From Pseudomonadota bacterium (GTDB taxonomy: Bacteria > Desulfobacterota > Desulfovibrionia > Desulfovibrionales > Desulfovibrionaceae): a DNA stretch of 36,775 nt. Shown one piece after another: positions 25,240 to 32,461 of this stretch; the stretch's first letter is position 1; the number at the start of each line of letters is the position of its first letter. The notes beneath the pieces were generated by a model. The model searched no databases. It saw only the letters and a program-made list of their open reading frames with translations, and was not told the origin of the DNA. The DNA lies in contig JAEYTO010000089.1 of assembly GCA_023433925.1 (NCBI GenBank), positions 1-36,775 of the forward strand, in the 5' to 3' direction. Position numbers and translations under genes: made by a program.

Positions 25240-26535
25240 ATGAACCTCGTCAGCGAACCCGTATCCGACCGCCAGGCCTCCCGCTTCAAGCAAAAGGCCC
25301 TGGAAATGCTGCCTGGCGGAGCCAACTACGACATGTGCCTTTCGTGTGGACTGTGCTCCTCGGGCTGTCCCGCCTCCGGTCTGGAGCGCATGGACCCGCG
25401 CAAGTTCCTGCGCATGGCCACCCTGGGCATGGACGAGGCCTTGACCACGACCCCGTGGGTGTGGATGTGCACCCTGTGCCGCCGCTGCACGCACGTCTGC
25501 CCGTCGCGGATCGATATCCCTTCCCTGGTTTACCTCGCCCGCTCGCTGTGGCCGCGCGAGAAGCGCCCCAAGGGGATCATGGGCTCCTGCGCGCAGGCCC
25601 TGCGCACTCCGACATGCTCCGCCATGGGCGTGTCCCCGGAAGACTTCGAGTTCGTCGTGGGCGACGTTCTGGAGGAGGTCCGCTCCGCGCAGACGGGTTT
25701 CGAGGGACTGCAAGCCCCCTTGAATCGCAAGGGGGCATACTTCTTCCTCACCCAGAACTCCCGCGAGCCGTCCGTTGAGCCCGACGAGATGGTGCCCCTG
25801 TGGAAGATCCTCGACCATGTCGGCGCTGATTGGACCTACGGCACGGTGGGCTGGGCCGCCGAGAACTACTGCATGTTCGCGGCCGACGACCAGGGCTGGG
25901 AGGCGATCGTCCGCAAGAAGATCGAGACCGTGGAGGCGTTGGGCTGCAAGGTCTGGCTCAACACCGAGTGAGGGCACGAATTCTACGCGGTCCGGTCCGG
26001 ACTGCAGCGCTTCGGCATTCGCCCTTCCTTCAGGCTCGAGAGCATCATCACCTACTATGCGCAATGGATTCGCGAGGGCAGGCTGCGGGTGAACTCCGCC
26101 TGGAACGACCGCGGCATCAAGTTCACCGTACAGGACCCCTGCCAGCTCGTGCGCAAATCCCTGGGCGACGAGGTCGCCAACGACCTGCGCTTCGTGGTCA
26201 AGGCCGTGGTCGGTGAAGAGAATTTCGTGGAGATGCACCCGAACAGGTCCAACAACTACTGCTGTGGAGGCGGCGGCGGGGCGCTGCAAGGGGGCCGCCA
26301 GAAGCAGCGGCGGGCCTACGGCCTGCGCAAGGCCGATCAGATCCTGGCCACCGGGGCGCAATACTGCATTACCCCTTGCCACAACTGCCATGCCCAGATC
26401 CACGACATGGCCGGGCAGGTCGGCGGCGACTGGCACGCGGTCCACTTGTGGACCCTCATCTGCCTGTCGCTCGGCATCCTCGGCGAGAACGAGCGCGTCC
26501 ACCTCGGGGAGGATCTCCGGCAGACGGGACTATAG
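25240..26535 (+). CDS. glpC: GlpC/HdrD-like iron-sulfur protein, predicted selenoprotein (TGA 25969 read as Sec244)
   Basis: One 431-residue protein that looks like two genes because of an in-frame TGA at 25969-25971. Reading continues in the same frame as GHEFYAVRSGLQRFG to the stop at 26533. The N-terminus has two [4Fe-4S] sets, CLSCGLCSSGC (Cys33-43) and CTLCRRCTHVC (Cys77-87). The C-terminus has a complete CCG motif: DPCQ, YCCGGGGG 39 residues on, then PCHNC. The TGA falls at NTE(U)GHEF, where HdrD/DsrK-type proteins carry Cys in ECGH, a CCG cysteine. A SECIS-like hairpin follows at 25987. It is divergent from glpAB and most likely the quinone-linked electron-transfer subunit, though it resembles DsrK-type proteins as much as E. 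coli GlpC. The start has GGGAGAGAAGCC upstream. Confidence 0.87.
25987..26005 (+). promoter_or_regulatory. bacterial SECIS-like hairpin downstream of the in-frame TGA
   Basis: GCGGTCC and GGACTGC form a 7-bp stem (one G-U pair) with apical loop GGTCC starting 23 bases after the TGA. The E. coli fdhF SECIS has apical GGUCU at a comparable distance. This supports selenocysteine insertion. Confidence 0.72.
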
Positions 26536-26554
26536 CGCGGCTTGCGCTTGAATC

Positions 26555-26608
26555 GGGGAGGGCTTTGCCCTCCCCAGACCTCACCCACCAAGGGCCACGG
26601 GCCCTTGG
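26555..26608. terminator. two GC-rich hairpins after glpC
   Basis: The first has arms GGGGAGGGC and GCCCTCCCC (26555-26575, loop TTT); the second has arms CCAAGGGCC and GGCCCTTGG (26588-26608). Similar modules recur elsewhere in the window. Confidence 0.5.
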
Positions 26609-26689
26609 ATCCCGCGTTTTGAGCGCGGACCGTCCCAGCTTGCTGGAACAGAGCGAGAACGGCTTGTCCTCCTTCCTCGTCTAAACAAC

Positions 26690-26727
26690 AAACCCTGCCG
26701 CGAAACCGTGGCAGGGTTTGCCTTATT
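26690..26727 (+). terminator. Rho-independent terminator
   Basis: A 12-bp stem (arms AAACCCTGCCGC and GTGGCAGGGTTT) is followed by GCCTTATTT. On the opposite strand the arm is followed by a T-rich tract too, so it may stop transcripts from both directions between glpC and the HD gene. Confidence 0.8.
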
Positions 26728-26857
26728 TCCGGTTCCTTGCGCGAGGGCGAGAGCAGGCCCTGTTTGCGAAGCCATGCAGGCAATTTACGCGGCGAAATTA
26801 GATCTTATAAATCGGGGGTCCAAGGGGCCCTGTCTGGATAAGCGCCCCTGGAGTGGT

Positions 26858-26882
26858 GTGGAGAGGGCGGCGCCCTCTCCAC
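26858..26882 (-). terminator. 11-bp GA-rich hairpin after the HD gene
   Basis: Perfect arms GTGGAGAGGGC and GCCCTCTCCAC with a 3-base loop, five bases after the stop of the HD-domain gene. No T-run follows. Confidence 0.5.
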
Positions 26883-26887
26883 GATGA

Positions 26888-27754
26888 CTATGAGGACAGG
26901 CCCTGGGCCATGCGCCCCGCGAGCAGCTCCGCCGCCGCTTCCGGCCCGTGCGCGCCGGCCAGCGCGTCAACGGCCTCGAAGCCGAAGCGCGAGCCCAGGT
27001 ACAGGCGCATGTAGGCCTCGGCGACTCCGAAGCGCCGGGCCAGCGGCCCGGCGACCGCCGCACAGCGCTGCTGGGCCCGACCGCTCCATGGCCAGTCCGA
27101 ATCGGCGAGAAAGCCGAAAACGTGCTCGGCCGAGACCTCCTCCGAGGTCATGACCAGGCCCGTGCCGCTGATGGACAGGTAGTGGTTGACCACCGCCAGG
27201 GGCCGCACTCCGTCCGCGAGGCTCACGTCGTCCACTCCGTGCATGGCCGCGACGGCCAGGAGCAGCTCCCTGTCCACTCCCCGCGCGTGAAGCTCGCGCA
27301 ACAGCCAGGAATGGTGGTCTTCGCGCTTGCCGATGAACGGATCCTCGGACTTTTCGAGGGCGTGCTCCTCCGTGAACCTGTAGATGAAGCGTTTCATGCT
27401 GTCGTGGAGCAGGATGGCGGCGTAGAGCAGGCCCCTGCGCAGTGGAAGCCCCCGCGCCTCGTGGGCGTCCGCCAGGGCCTTGGCGTTGCACAGGCCCTGT
27501 AGCACGTGCAGGGCCAGCCCGCCCATGTGCGCATGGTGCGCGCCCGAGCCGGGCGCGGCGGCGAAGCTCCAGGGCTCGAACCAGGGATGGGCGTACCCGG
27601 TCCTGGGCGATTCCATGACCAGGAACTCCTCGACCAGGGCGCGCCAGGCCGGAACGTCCACCAGCGGGAGGAACTCGCGCCGGATGCGCTCAAGCGCGGG
27701 CTTCCCCTGGAATCTGGCCAGGTCGTTCAGCGGCTCGACGATGCTGGCTGCCAT
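26888..27754 (-). CDS. HD-domain phosphohydrolase-like protein, last gene of the ugp operon
   Basis: A 288-residue soluble protein. AHMGGLALHV (His76), LLHDSMKR (His117-Asp118), EDHHSW (His147/148) and MHGVDD (His172) follow the order of metal ligands in HD-domain phosphohydrolases. It starts at ATG 27754, six bases after the ugpE stop, so it is part of the ugpC-B-A-E transcript. UgpQ, a glycerophosphodiesterase, often accompanies ugp genes and is missing here. An analogous phosphoesterase role is a tempting inference but nothing in the sequence proves it. A nucleotide or second-messenger substrate is equally possible. Confidence 0.7.
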   Translation of the reverse strand: MAASIVEPLNDLARFQGKPALERIRREFLPLVDVPAWRALVEEFLVMESPRTGYAHPWFEPWSFAAAPGSGAHHAHMGGLALHVLQGLCNAKALADAHEARGLPLRRGLLYAAILLHDSMKRFIYRFTEEHALEKSEDPFIGKREDHHSWLLRELHARGVDRELLLAVAAMHGVDDVSLADGVRPLAVVNHYLSISGTGLVMTSEEVSAEHVFGFLADSDWPWSGRAQQRCAAVAGPLARRFGVAEAYMRLYLGSRFGFEAVDALAGAHGPEAAAELLAGRMAQGLSS

Positions 27755-27760
27755 GGCTCG

Positions 27761-28594
27761 CTACTTGATGCCCGCGCGCATGAACGACTGCACGAACTGG
27801 CGCTGGAAGAGCAGGAAGCCGATGAGCAGCGGGCCGGAAGTCATGAGCGTCGCGGCGGTGATGATCGACCAGTCCACGCCCTGCTCGGTGGAGGAGAAGA
27901 CTTGCAGCCCCACCGTGAGCGGCCGCGAGCTGACGGTGTTGGTGACGATGAGCGGCCACAGGAAGTTGTTCCAGTGGTAGCTCACCGAGACCAGCGCGTA
28001 GGCCAGGTACACGGGCCGCCCGAGCGGCACGTACACGCGCCAGAGGATCTGCAGCGGCCCCGCGCCCTCGACCGCGGCGGCCTCGTCGAGCTCCTTGGGG
28101 ATCGACTTGAAGGCCTGGCGCAAGAGGAAGATGCCGAAGGCCGAGGCCATGTATGGCAGGCTGATGGACAGCGTGGAGTCGAGAATGCCGATGCGGCCCA
28201 TGGTCCGGTAGTTCTCCACGATGAGCACGTCGGGCATGATCATGAGCTGCATGAGCACGAGCGCGAACAGGATGGTCTTGCCCCGGAACTCGTACTTGGC
28301 GAAGGCGTAGGCCGCCAGGGTGCACAGGACGAGTTGCGCGGCCAAGACCATGGTCACGAGCATGACCGTGTTGACGAAATAGCGCGCGAAGGGTGCGGCG
28401 TTCCAGGCCTTGCGGAAGTTCTCCAGCGTGAGCGGGGCCAGCAGGTTGAAGCTCGTGGAGAACTCCGCCGGGTGGAAGGCCGTCCAGATGGCGTAGAGCA
28501 GCGGCAGCCCCCAGAGGATGGCCAGCATCCAGGCCGCGGCTGTGTCGAGATAGCGGTAGATGCCCTTGCCGTCGTAAATATTCGTGGTGTTCAT
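27761..28594 (-). CDS. ugpE: UgpE-like ABC importer permease
   Basis: A 277-residue inner-membrane permease of the carbohydrate-uptake CUT1 (MalG/UgpE) type with six predicted helices. The EAA coupling loop is KELDEAAAVEGAGPLQILWR. The C-terminus FQRQFVQSFMRAGIK resembles the MalG/UgpE family ending (often GAVKG). Its ATG overlaps the stop of ugpA (ATGA). With UgpA, UgpB and UgpC it should import glycerol-3-phosphate or a glycerophosphodiester; the substrate rests on the neighbouring glp genes, not on specific residues. Confidence 0.88.
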   Translation of the reverse strand: MNTTNIYDGKGIYRYLDTAAAWMLAILWGLPLLYAIWTAFHPAEFSTSFNLLAPLTLENFRKAWNAAPFARYFVNTVMLVTMVLAAQLVLCTLAAYAFAKYEFRGKTILFALVLMQLMIMPDVLIVENYRTMGRIGILDSTLSISLPYMASAFGIFLLRQAFKSIPKELDEAAAVEGAGPLQILWRVYVPLGRPVYLAYALVSVSYHWNNFLWPLIVTNTVSSRPLTVGLQVFSSTEQGVDWSIITAATLMTSGPLLIGFLLFQRQFVQSFMRAGIK

Positions 28595-29472
28595 CTGTAG
28601 TGGACTCGCTTCTCAAGAACGCCGAACTGGATGATGGACGCCAGGCCGAGGAATCCCAGCAGGACCAGGGTCAGGACCGCGCCGTAGCCGGTATCCCAGA
28701 ATTTGAAGCTGACCTCGTAGATGTAGTACAGCAGCAGGGAGCTGGCGTTGTTCGGCCCTCCCTGGGTGAGCACGAAAAGATGGTCCACCATGCGGAAGGC
28801 GTTGATGGTGGCGTTCACCAGCACGAACAGCGTCGTGGGCATGAGCAGGGGAAAGACGATCTTGCGATAATAGTAGAAACGGGAGGCGCCCTCGAGCATG
28901 GCCGCCTCGCCCAGGGTCGGAGGCACCTGTTGCAAGGCCGCGAGATAGAAGATCATGAAGAAGCCCGCGTCCTTCCACACCGCCACGGCGATGATGCAGA
29001 ACAGGGCCGTGCTCTCGCTTCCCAGCCAGTTGACGCCGGAGAAGCCCAGAAAGCGCCGGACCTGCTCCAGCAGACCATATTCGGGCGTGAAGAAGAAGAG
29101 CCAGATGTTCGCCACGGCGATCATCGGCAGCACCGTGGGAACGAAGTAGGACAGCCTGAGCCAAGCCTGGCCTGGCAGCCTGGCGTTGACCAGCATGGCC
29201 ATGACCATGGCCAGGGATATGGAGAGCGGGATCGTGCCGGAGGCGAACAGGAGGTTGTTCTTCAGCACCTTGAAGAAGACCTCGTCCTCCAGGAGGTAGC
29301 GGAAGTGTTCGAGCCCCACGAACTCGGCGGGCATGCCGCCCCTGCCGTCCATGAAGAAGCTGTTGATGAAGGTGCTCACGGCCGGCATGTGCGTGAAGGC
29401 CCCTATCAGGACCGTCGCCGGCAGGAGAAACAGCCACGCGTTCATGTGGCGCATCCGGGCTAGATAGCTCAC
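28591..29472 (-). CDS. ugpA: UgpA-like ABC importer permease
   Basis: A 293-residue permease, partner of UgpE. Membrane helices begin at WLFLLPATVLIGAF, and the EAA loop is PPTLGEAAMLEGASRFYYYRKIVFPLL. The GTG at 29472 was chosen because GGAGG stands four bases upstream (29477-29481); an in-frame start at 29505 has no such site. It is translationally coupled to ugpE. A gap of nearly 300 bases filled with hairpins and a repeat separates it from ugpB, which is unusual within a transporter operon. Confidence 0.88.
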   Translation of the reverse strand: MSYLARMRHMNAWLFLLPATVLIGAFTHMPAVSTFINSFFMDGRGGMPAEFVGLEHFRYLLEDEVFFKVLKNNLLFASGTIPLSISLAMVMAMLVNARLPGQAWLRLSYFVPTVLPMIAVANIWLFFFTPEYGLLEQVRRFLGFSGVNWLGSESTALFCIIAVAVWKDAGFFMIFYLAALQQVPPTLGEAAMLEGASRFYYYRKIVFPLLMPTTLFVLVNATINAFRMVDHLFVLTQGGPNNASSLLLYYIYEVSFKFWDTGYGAVLTLVLLGFLGLASIIQFGVLEKRVHYR

Positions 29473-29561
29473 AATCCCTCCACGATCCGTTGATGCATTC
29501 CGCAAATGAGCCGAGGGTGCAGGGTCCCTGTCCCGGCAGGCTCCTCTGGCCGGGAGAGAAT

Positions 29562-29590
29562 CCTGGGAGAGGGTGGCGCCCCCTCCCAGG
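29562..29590. repeat. GA-rich hairpin between ugpB and ugpA
   Basis: Imperfect arms around CCTGGGAGAGGG and CCCTCCCAGG. It resembles the other GA-rich hairpins, but here it lies inside an operon. Confidence 0.45.
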
Positions 29591-29608
29591 TCATCTGCAA
29601 AGCGTTCC

Positions 29609-29737
29609 TAGAGCATTTTGCTTTTGAAAATGCTCTGCAAGCCATGCGTCGGCATGGCTTGCCGCCGCGTAGGCGTAGGCGCAATTCACTTGCGCCGTCA
29701 ACGCCGGAGCGGGCGTCTCAAAGTCAATCTGCTTTAG
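29609..29737 (-). repeat. intergenic palindromic repeat family A, copy 2 (inverted)
   Basis: Reverse complement of 7741-7855 with a 13-14 bp segment (GGCGCAAGTGAA region) that copy 1 lacks. It retains both hairpins (arms GCAAGCCATGC and AGAGCATTTT). It lies within the ugpB-ugpA gap. Confidence 0.85.
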
Positions 29738-29758
29738 GGGGCCGGTCGGCCGGCCCCC
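29737..29758 (-). terminator. 9-bp GC hairpin just after ugpB
   Basis: Arms GGGGGCCGG and CCGGCCCCC with loop TCGG, 11 bases downstream of the ugpB stop. No T-run follows, so it may protect the ugpB message or attenuate rather than stop transcription. Confidence 0.5.
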
Positions 29759-29769
29759 GATTGAGCTGA

Positions 29770-31065
29770 TTACTTGTTGTAACGGCGCAGGATGCGCTCG
29801 GCTTCCTTCTGGGCATCCTTGAGGGCGTCGGCGGGCTTCTTGGAGCCGTTCACCGCGGCCTGGATCGCGTCATCCAGGGCCTTGGTCACGCGCTGGTTGT
29901 CGTGCGTGGAAAGCTCGGCCACGCCGTACTCCAGCTGGTCGCGGGCCACGGCGGCGTAGGGGAAGCCGGCGACGTACTCCTTCATCCGCTTGGTCTGCCA
30001 GGCATCGGGCCGCACGGCCACGTAGCCCGTGTCGATGCCCCACTGGGCGGCCCGCTCGGCGGTGGTCATCCACTGGACAAAGGTGACCGCGGCCTTGCGC
30101 TGCTCGGGCGTGGTCTTCTTGAAGATGTAGAAGTTGCCGCCGCCGGTGGGCGAGCCCGGGCGGGCGTTGGCCGGGAGCATGCCGACGCCGAAGTCGAACT
30201 TGGCGTTGGTGCGCACGTTGGTCAGGTTGCCCGTGGTGGTCCACATGATGGCGGTCTTGCGCTCGAAGAAGTCACGGGGCGTGGTGGCCCAGTCGATCGT
30301 GCCCTTGGGGGAGACCTCGTACTTGAAGGCCAGGTCCACGAGGAACTGGAGGGCCTCCACGGCCTTAGGCTGGTCGAAGAAGACCTTGGTGCCCTCGGGG
30401 TTCATGAGCTCGACGCCGTTCTGGATGGCCAGGGCCTGGAACAGCCAGTAGGCATAGCCCGTCGAGGGGATGGCCACGCCCCACTGGGTGACCTTGCCCG
30501 AGGCGTCCTTCTTGGTCAGCTTCTTGGCGAAGGCCACGAGCTCGGTCCAGTTCTTGGGCGGGGTGTTCGGGTCCAGGCCGGCCTCCTTGAAGGCCTCCTT
30601 GTTCCAGTACATGACGATGGTCGAGCGCTGGAACGGGATGCCCCAGGTCTTGCCGCCGGTCTGGCTGTTGCTCATGAAGCCGGGGAAGAACTGCTTGGTG
30701 AAGCCCATCTCGGCCGGCGAGAGGATGCTGTCGTAAGGGATGATCGCATCCTCGTCGATGAGGGTGTACATGTCCGTGGACAGGAGCACCGCCACATGGG
30801 GCGGCTCTCCGCCGCGCAGGGCCGTCAAGGCCTTGGTCAGGGTGTCGCGGTAGATGCCCGCGTAGACCGGGGTCACCTTGATGTCCGGATGCTCCTTCAT
30901 GAACTCGGCGGTCATGCCCTCGATGATCTTCGTGATGGGGCCGCCCACCGACACGGGGAAGTAGAAGACGAGCTCCGTCTGCTTGGCGAACGCGGCCCCG
31001 GACAGGCAGCATACGGCAAGAAGTGACAGCAGGAAGCATTTGATCGCCTTGGCCAATCCAAACAT
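29770..31065 (-). CDS. ugpB: UgpB-like periplasmic glycerol-3-phosphate-binding protein
   Basis: A 431-residue extracytoplasmic solute-binding protein (family 1). The ATG at 31065 opens a signal peptide (FLLSLLAVCCLSGAAFA, cut before KQTEL) and has GGAGG six bases upstream; an earlier in-frame start at 31140 is rejected. ELVFYFPVSVGGPITKIIEGMTAEFMKE, the GIPFQRSTIVMYWNKEAFKEAGLDP segment and GGGNFYIFKKT are UgpB-like. Length fits the family. Substrate is inferred from context (glpABC, glpR). The 226 bases between ugpC and this gene contain no evident promoter. Confidence 0.88.
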   Translation of the reverse strand: MFGLAKAIKCFLLSLLAVCCLSGAAFAKQTELVFYFPVSVGGPITKIIEGMTAEFMKEHPDIKVTPVYAGIYRDTLTKALTALRGGEPPHVAVLLSTDMYTLIDEDAIIPYDSILSPAEMGFTKQFFPGFMSNSQTGGKTWGIPFQRSTIVMYWNKEAFKEAGLDPNTPPKNWTELVAFAKKLTKKDASGKVTQWGVAIPSTGYAYWLFQALAIQNGVELMNPEGTKVFFDQPKAVEALQFLVDLAFKYEVSPKGTIDWATTPRDFFERKTAIMWTTTGNLTNVRTNAKFDFGVGMLPANARPGSPTGGGNFYIFKKTTPEQRKAAVTFVQWMTTAERAAQWGIDTGYVAVRPDAWQTKRMKEYVAGFPYAAVARDQLEYGVAELSTHDNQRVTKALDDAIQAAVNGSKKPADALKDAQKEAERILRRYNK

Positions 31066-31291
31066 AGCATACCTCCAGTTAGGGCTTGCAAAGGCAGGTG
31101 GTCGTCCGAAACAGCCTTGCCCAGTCGGGAACGCCGACATGGATGCGCGCGCTCAGAGGCGGATCATCGCAACGTCCGTCTAGGGCTCCCCGACGTAGCA
31201 ATAACCGCGCCTAGAAAATCAGTTCCTGCGAATGACTTGCGCCCTTCGTACCCGGCGAGCCTTCCGGACGCAACCTGCTCCTTGGCGGGTT

Positions 31292-32335
31292 CTACACCCG
31301 CGCCCCGGTCTGCTTATGGAAGAAATGCAGCTTGTCCTGCATGTAGCGCAGGGCCACCTGCGAGCCCGGCGCAAGATTCACCATGCCCTCGACCGATACG
31401 GCCAGGGCTTCCGAGCCGATCCGGCAGGTGACCACGGAGCCGAATCCGAGATATTCCACGGATTCGACAACCCCGCGCCAGCTGCCCTGGGGATCGAAAG
31501 ACAGGTGCTCGGGCCGGATGCCCAGGATGCAATCCGGAGAGTCGGCCTGAGGAACGCCGGCTTCGGCGCACCCGGCTATCGTGATACCGCAAGAGCACCT
31601 GGCCAGATTCAGGAGGTTCATGGGCGGCGTGCCGATGAAGTTCGCCGTGAAGACCGTGGCGGGCCGCGAAAACAGCTCCGCCGGAGTGCCGTTCTGCACG
31701 ATGCGTCCTTGGTCCAGGAGGATGATCCTGTCGGCCATGCTCATGGCCTCGACCTGGTCGTGCGTGACGTAGACCAGGGTCATGCCCAGCGACTGCTGCA
31801 GGGCGCGGATCTCGCGGCGCATCTCCTGGCGCAGCTTGGCGTCCAGGTTGGAAAGCGGCTCGTCCATGAGGCAGACCGAGGCCTCGGCCACGAGGGCCCG
31901 GCCGAGGGCCACGCGCTGCTGCTGCCCTCCCGAGAGGGCCGCAGGCTTGCGGCCCAGGAGGCTGTCCAGGCCCAGGATATCGACCGCGCGGGCAAGGCGC
32001 TTCCGCCGCTCCGGCCGCGGCACCTTGCGCACCTTGAGGCCGAACAGGATGTTCTCCCGGACCGTGAGGTGGGGAAAGAGGGCGTAGGACTGGAACACCA
32101 TGGCCAAGTGGCGCTGGGAAGGCGGGAGGTGCGTCACCTCCTTGTCGCCGATGAAGACCCGGCCGCTGGTCACTTCCTCCAGTCCCGCGATCAGGCGAAG
32201 CGTGGTGGACTTGCCGCAGCCCGAAGGGCCGAGCAGGACCAGCAGGCCCCCCTCAGCCACCTCGAAGCTGATGTCATCGACCGCGCACACCGAACCCCAG
32301 TGACGACTAACGTGCTCCATGCGAATGGCGGACAA
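31292..32335 (-). CDS. ugpC: UgpC-like ABC importer ATPase
   Basis: A 347-residue ATPase of the MalK/UgpC group. Walker A GPSGCGKST, Q-loop VFQSYALFPH, signature LSGGQQQRVALGRAL, Walker B CLMDEPLSNLD and the switch His in YVTHDQVEA are intact. A C-terminal TOBE domain starts near residue 240 (ILGIRPEHL). The TTG at 32335 was chosen because GGAG lies seven bases upstream; the ATG at 32320 has no ribosome site. It is the first transporter gene, 126 bases downstream of the large PHP-like gene on the same strand. Confidence 0.92.
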   Translation of the reverse strand: MSAIRMEHVSRHWGSVCAVDDISFEVAEGGLLVLLGPSGCGKSTTLRLIAGLEEVTSGRVFIGDKEVTHLPPSQRHLAMVFQSYALFPHLTVRENILFGLKVRKVPRPERRKRLARAVDILGLDSLLGRKPAALSGGQQQRVALGRALVAEASVCLMDEPLSNLDAKLRQEMRREIRALQQSLGMTLVYVTHDQVEAMSMADRIILLDQGRIVQNGTPAELFSRPATVFTANFIGTPPMNLLNLARCSCGITIAGCAEAGVPQADSPDCILGIRPEHLSFDPQGSWRGVVESVEYLGFGSVVTCRIGSEALAVSVEGMVNLAPGSQVALRYMQDKLHFFHKQTGARV

Positions 32336-32461
32336 GCTGTGCTCCGATAGTTTGGTTACTGGGTGGAGAACACCCGTGTTGCTTGAAACTCTCCGCGTAC
32401 GTTCAACCTATTGCGCCAGGGCGAGATGTCGAGGCCAGCCCGCGAAGGGGCTCGCGCGCCC

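Noticed and set aside
25240..25971. glpC as a pseudogene broken by a nonsense mutation
   Set aside because: The TGA sits exactly at a conserved Cys position, is followed by a SECIS-like hairpin, and all other cluster ligands on both sides are intact.
26089..26535. A separate small CCG-domain gene starting after the TGA
   Set aside because: The same frame continues from the TGA at 25969, and the first part of the domain (25972-26088) would be lost. One selenoprotein gene explains both halves better.
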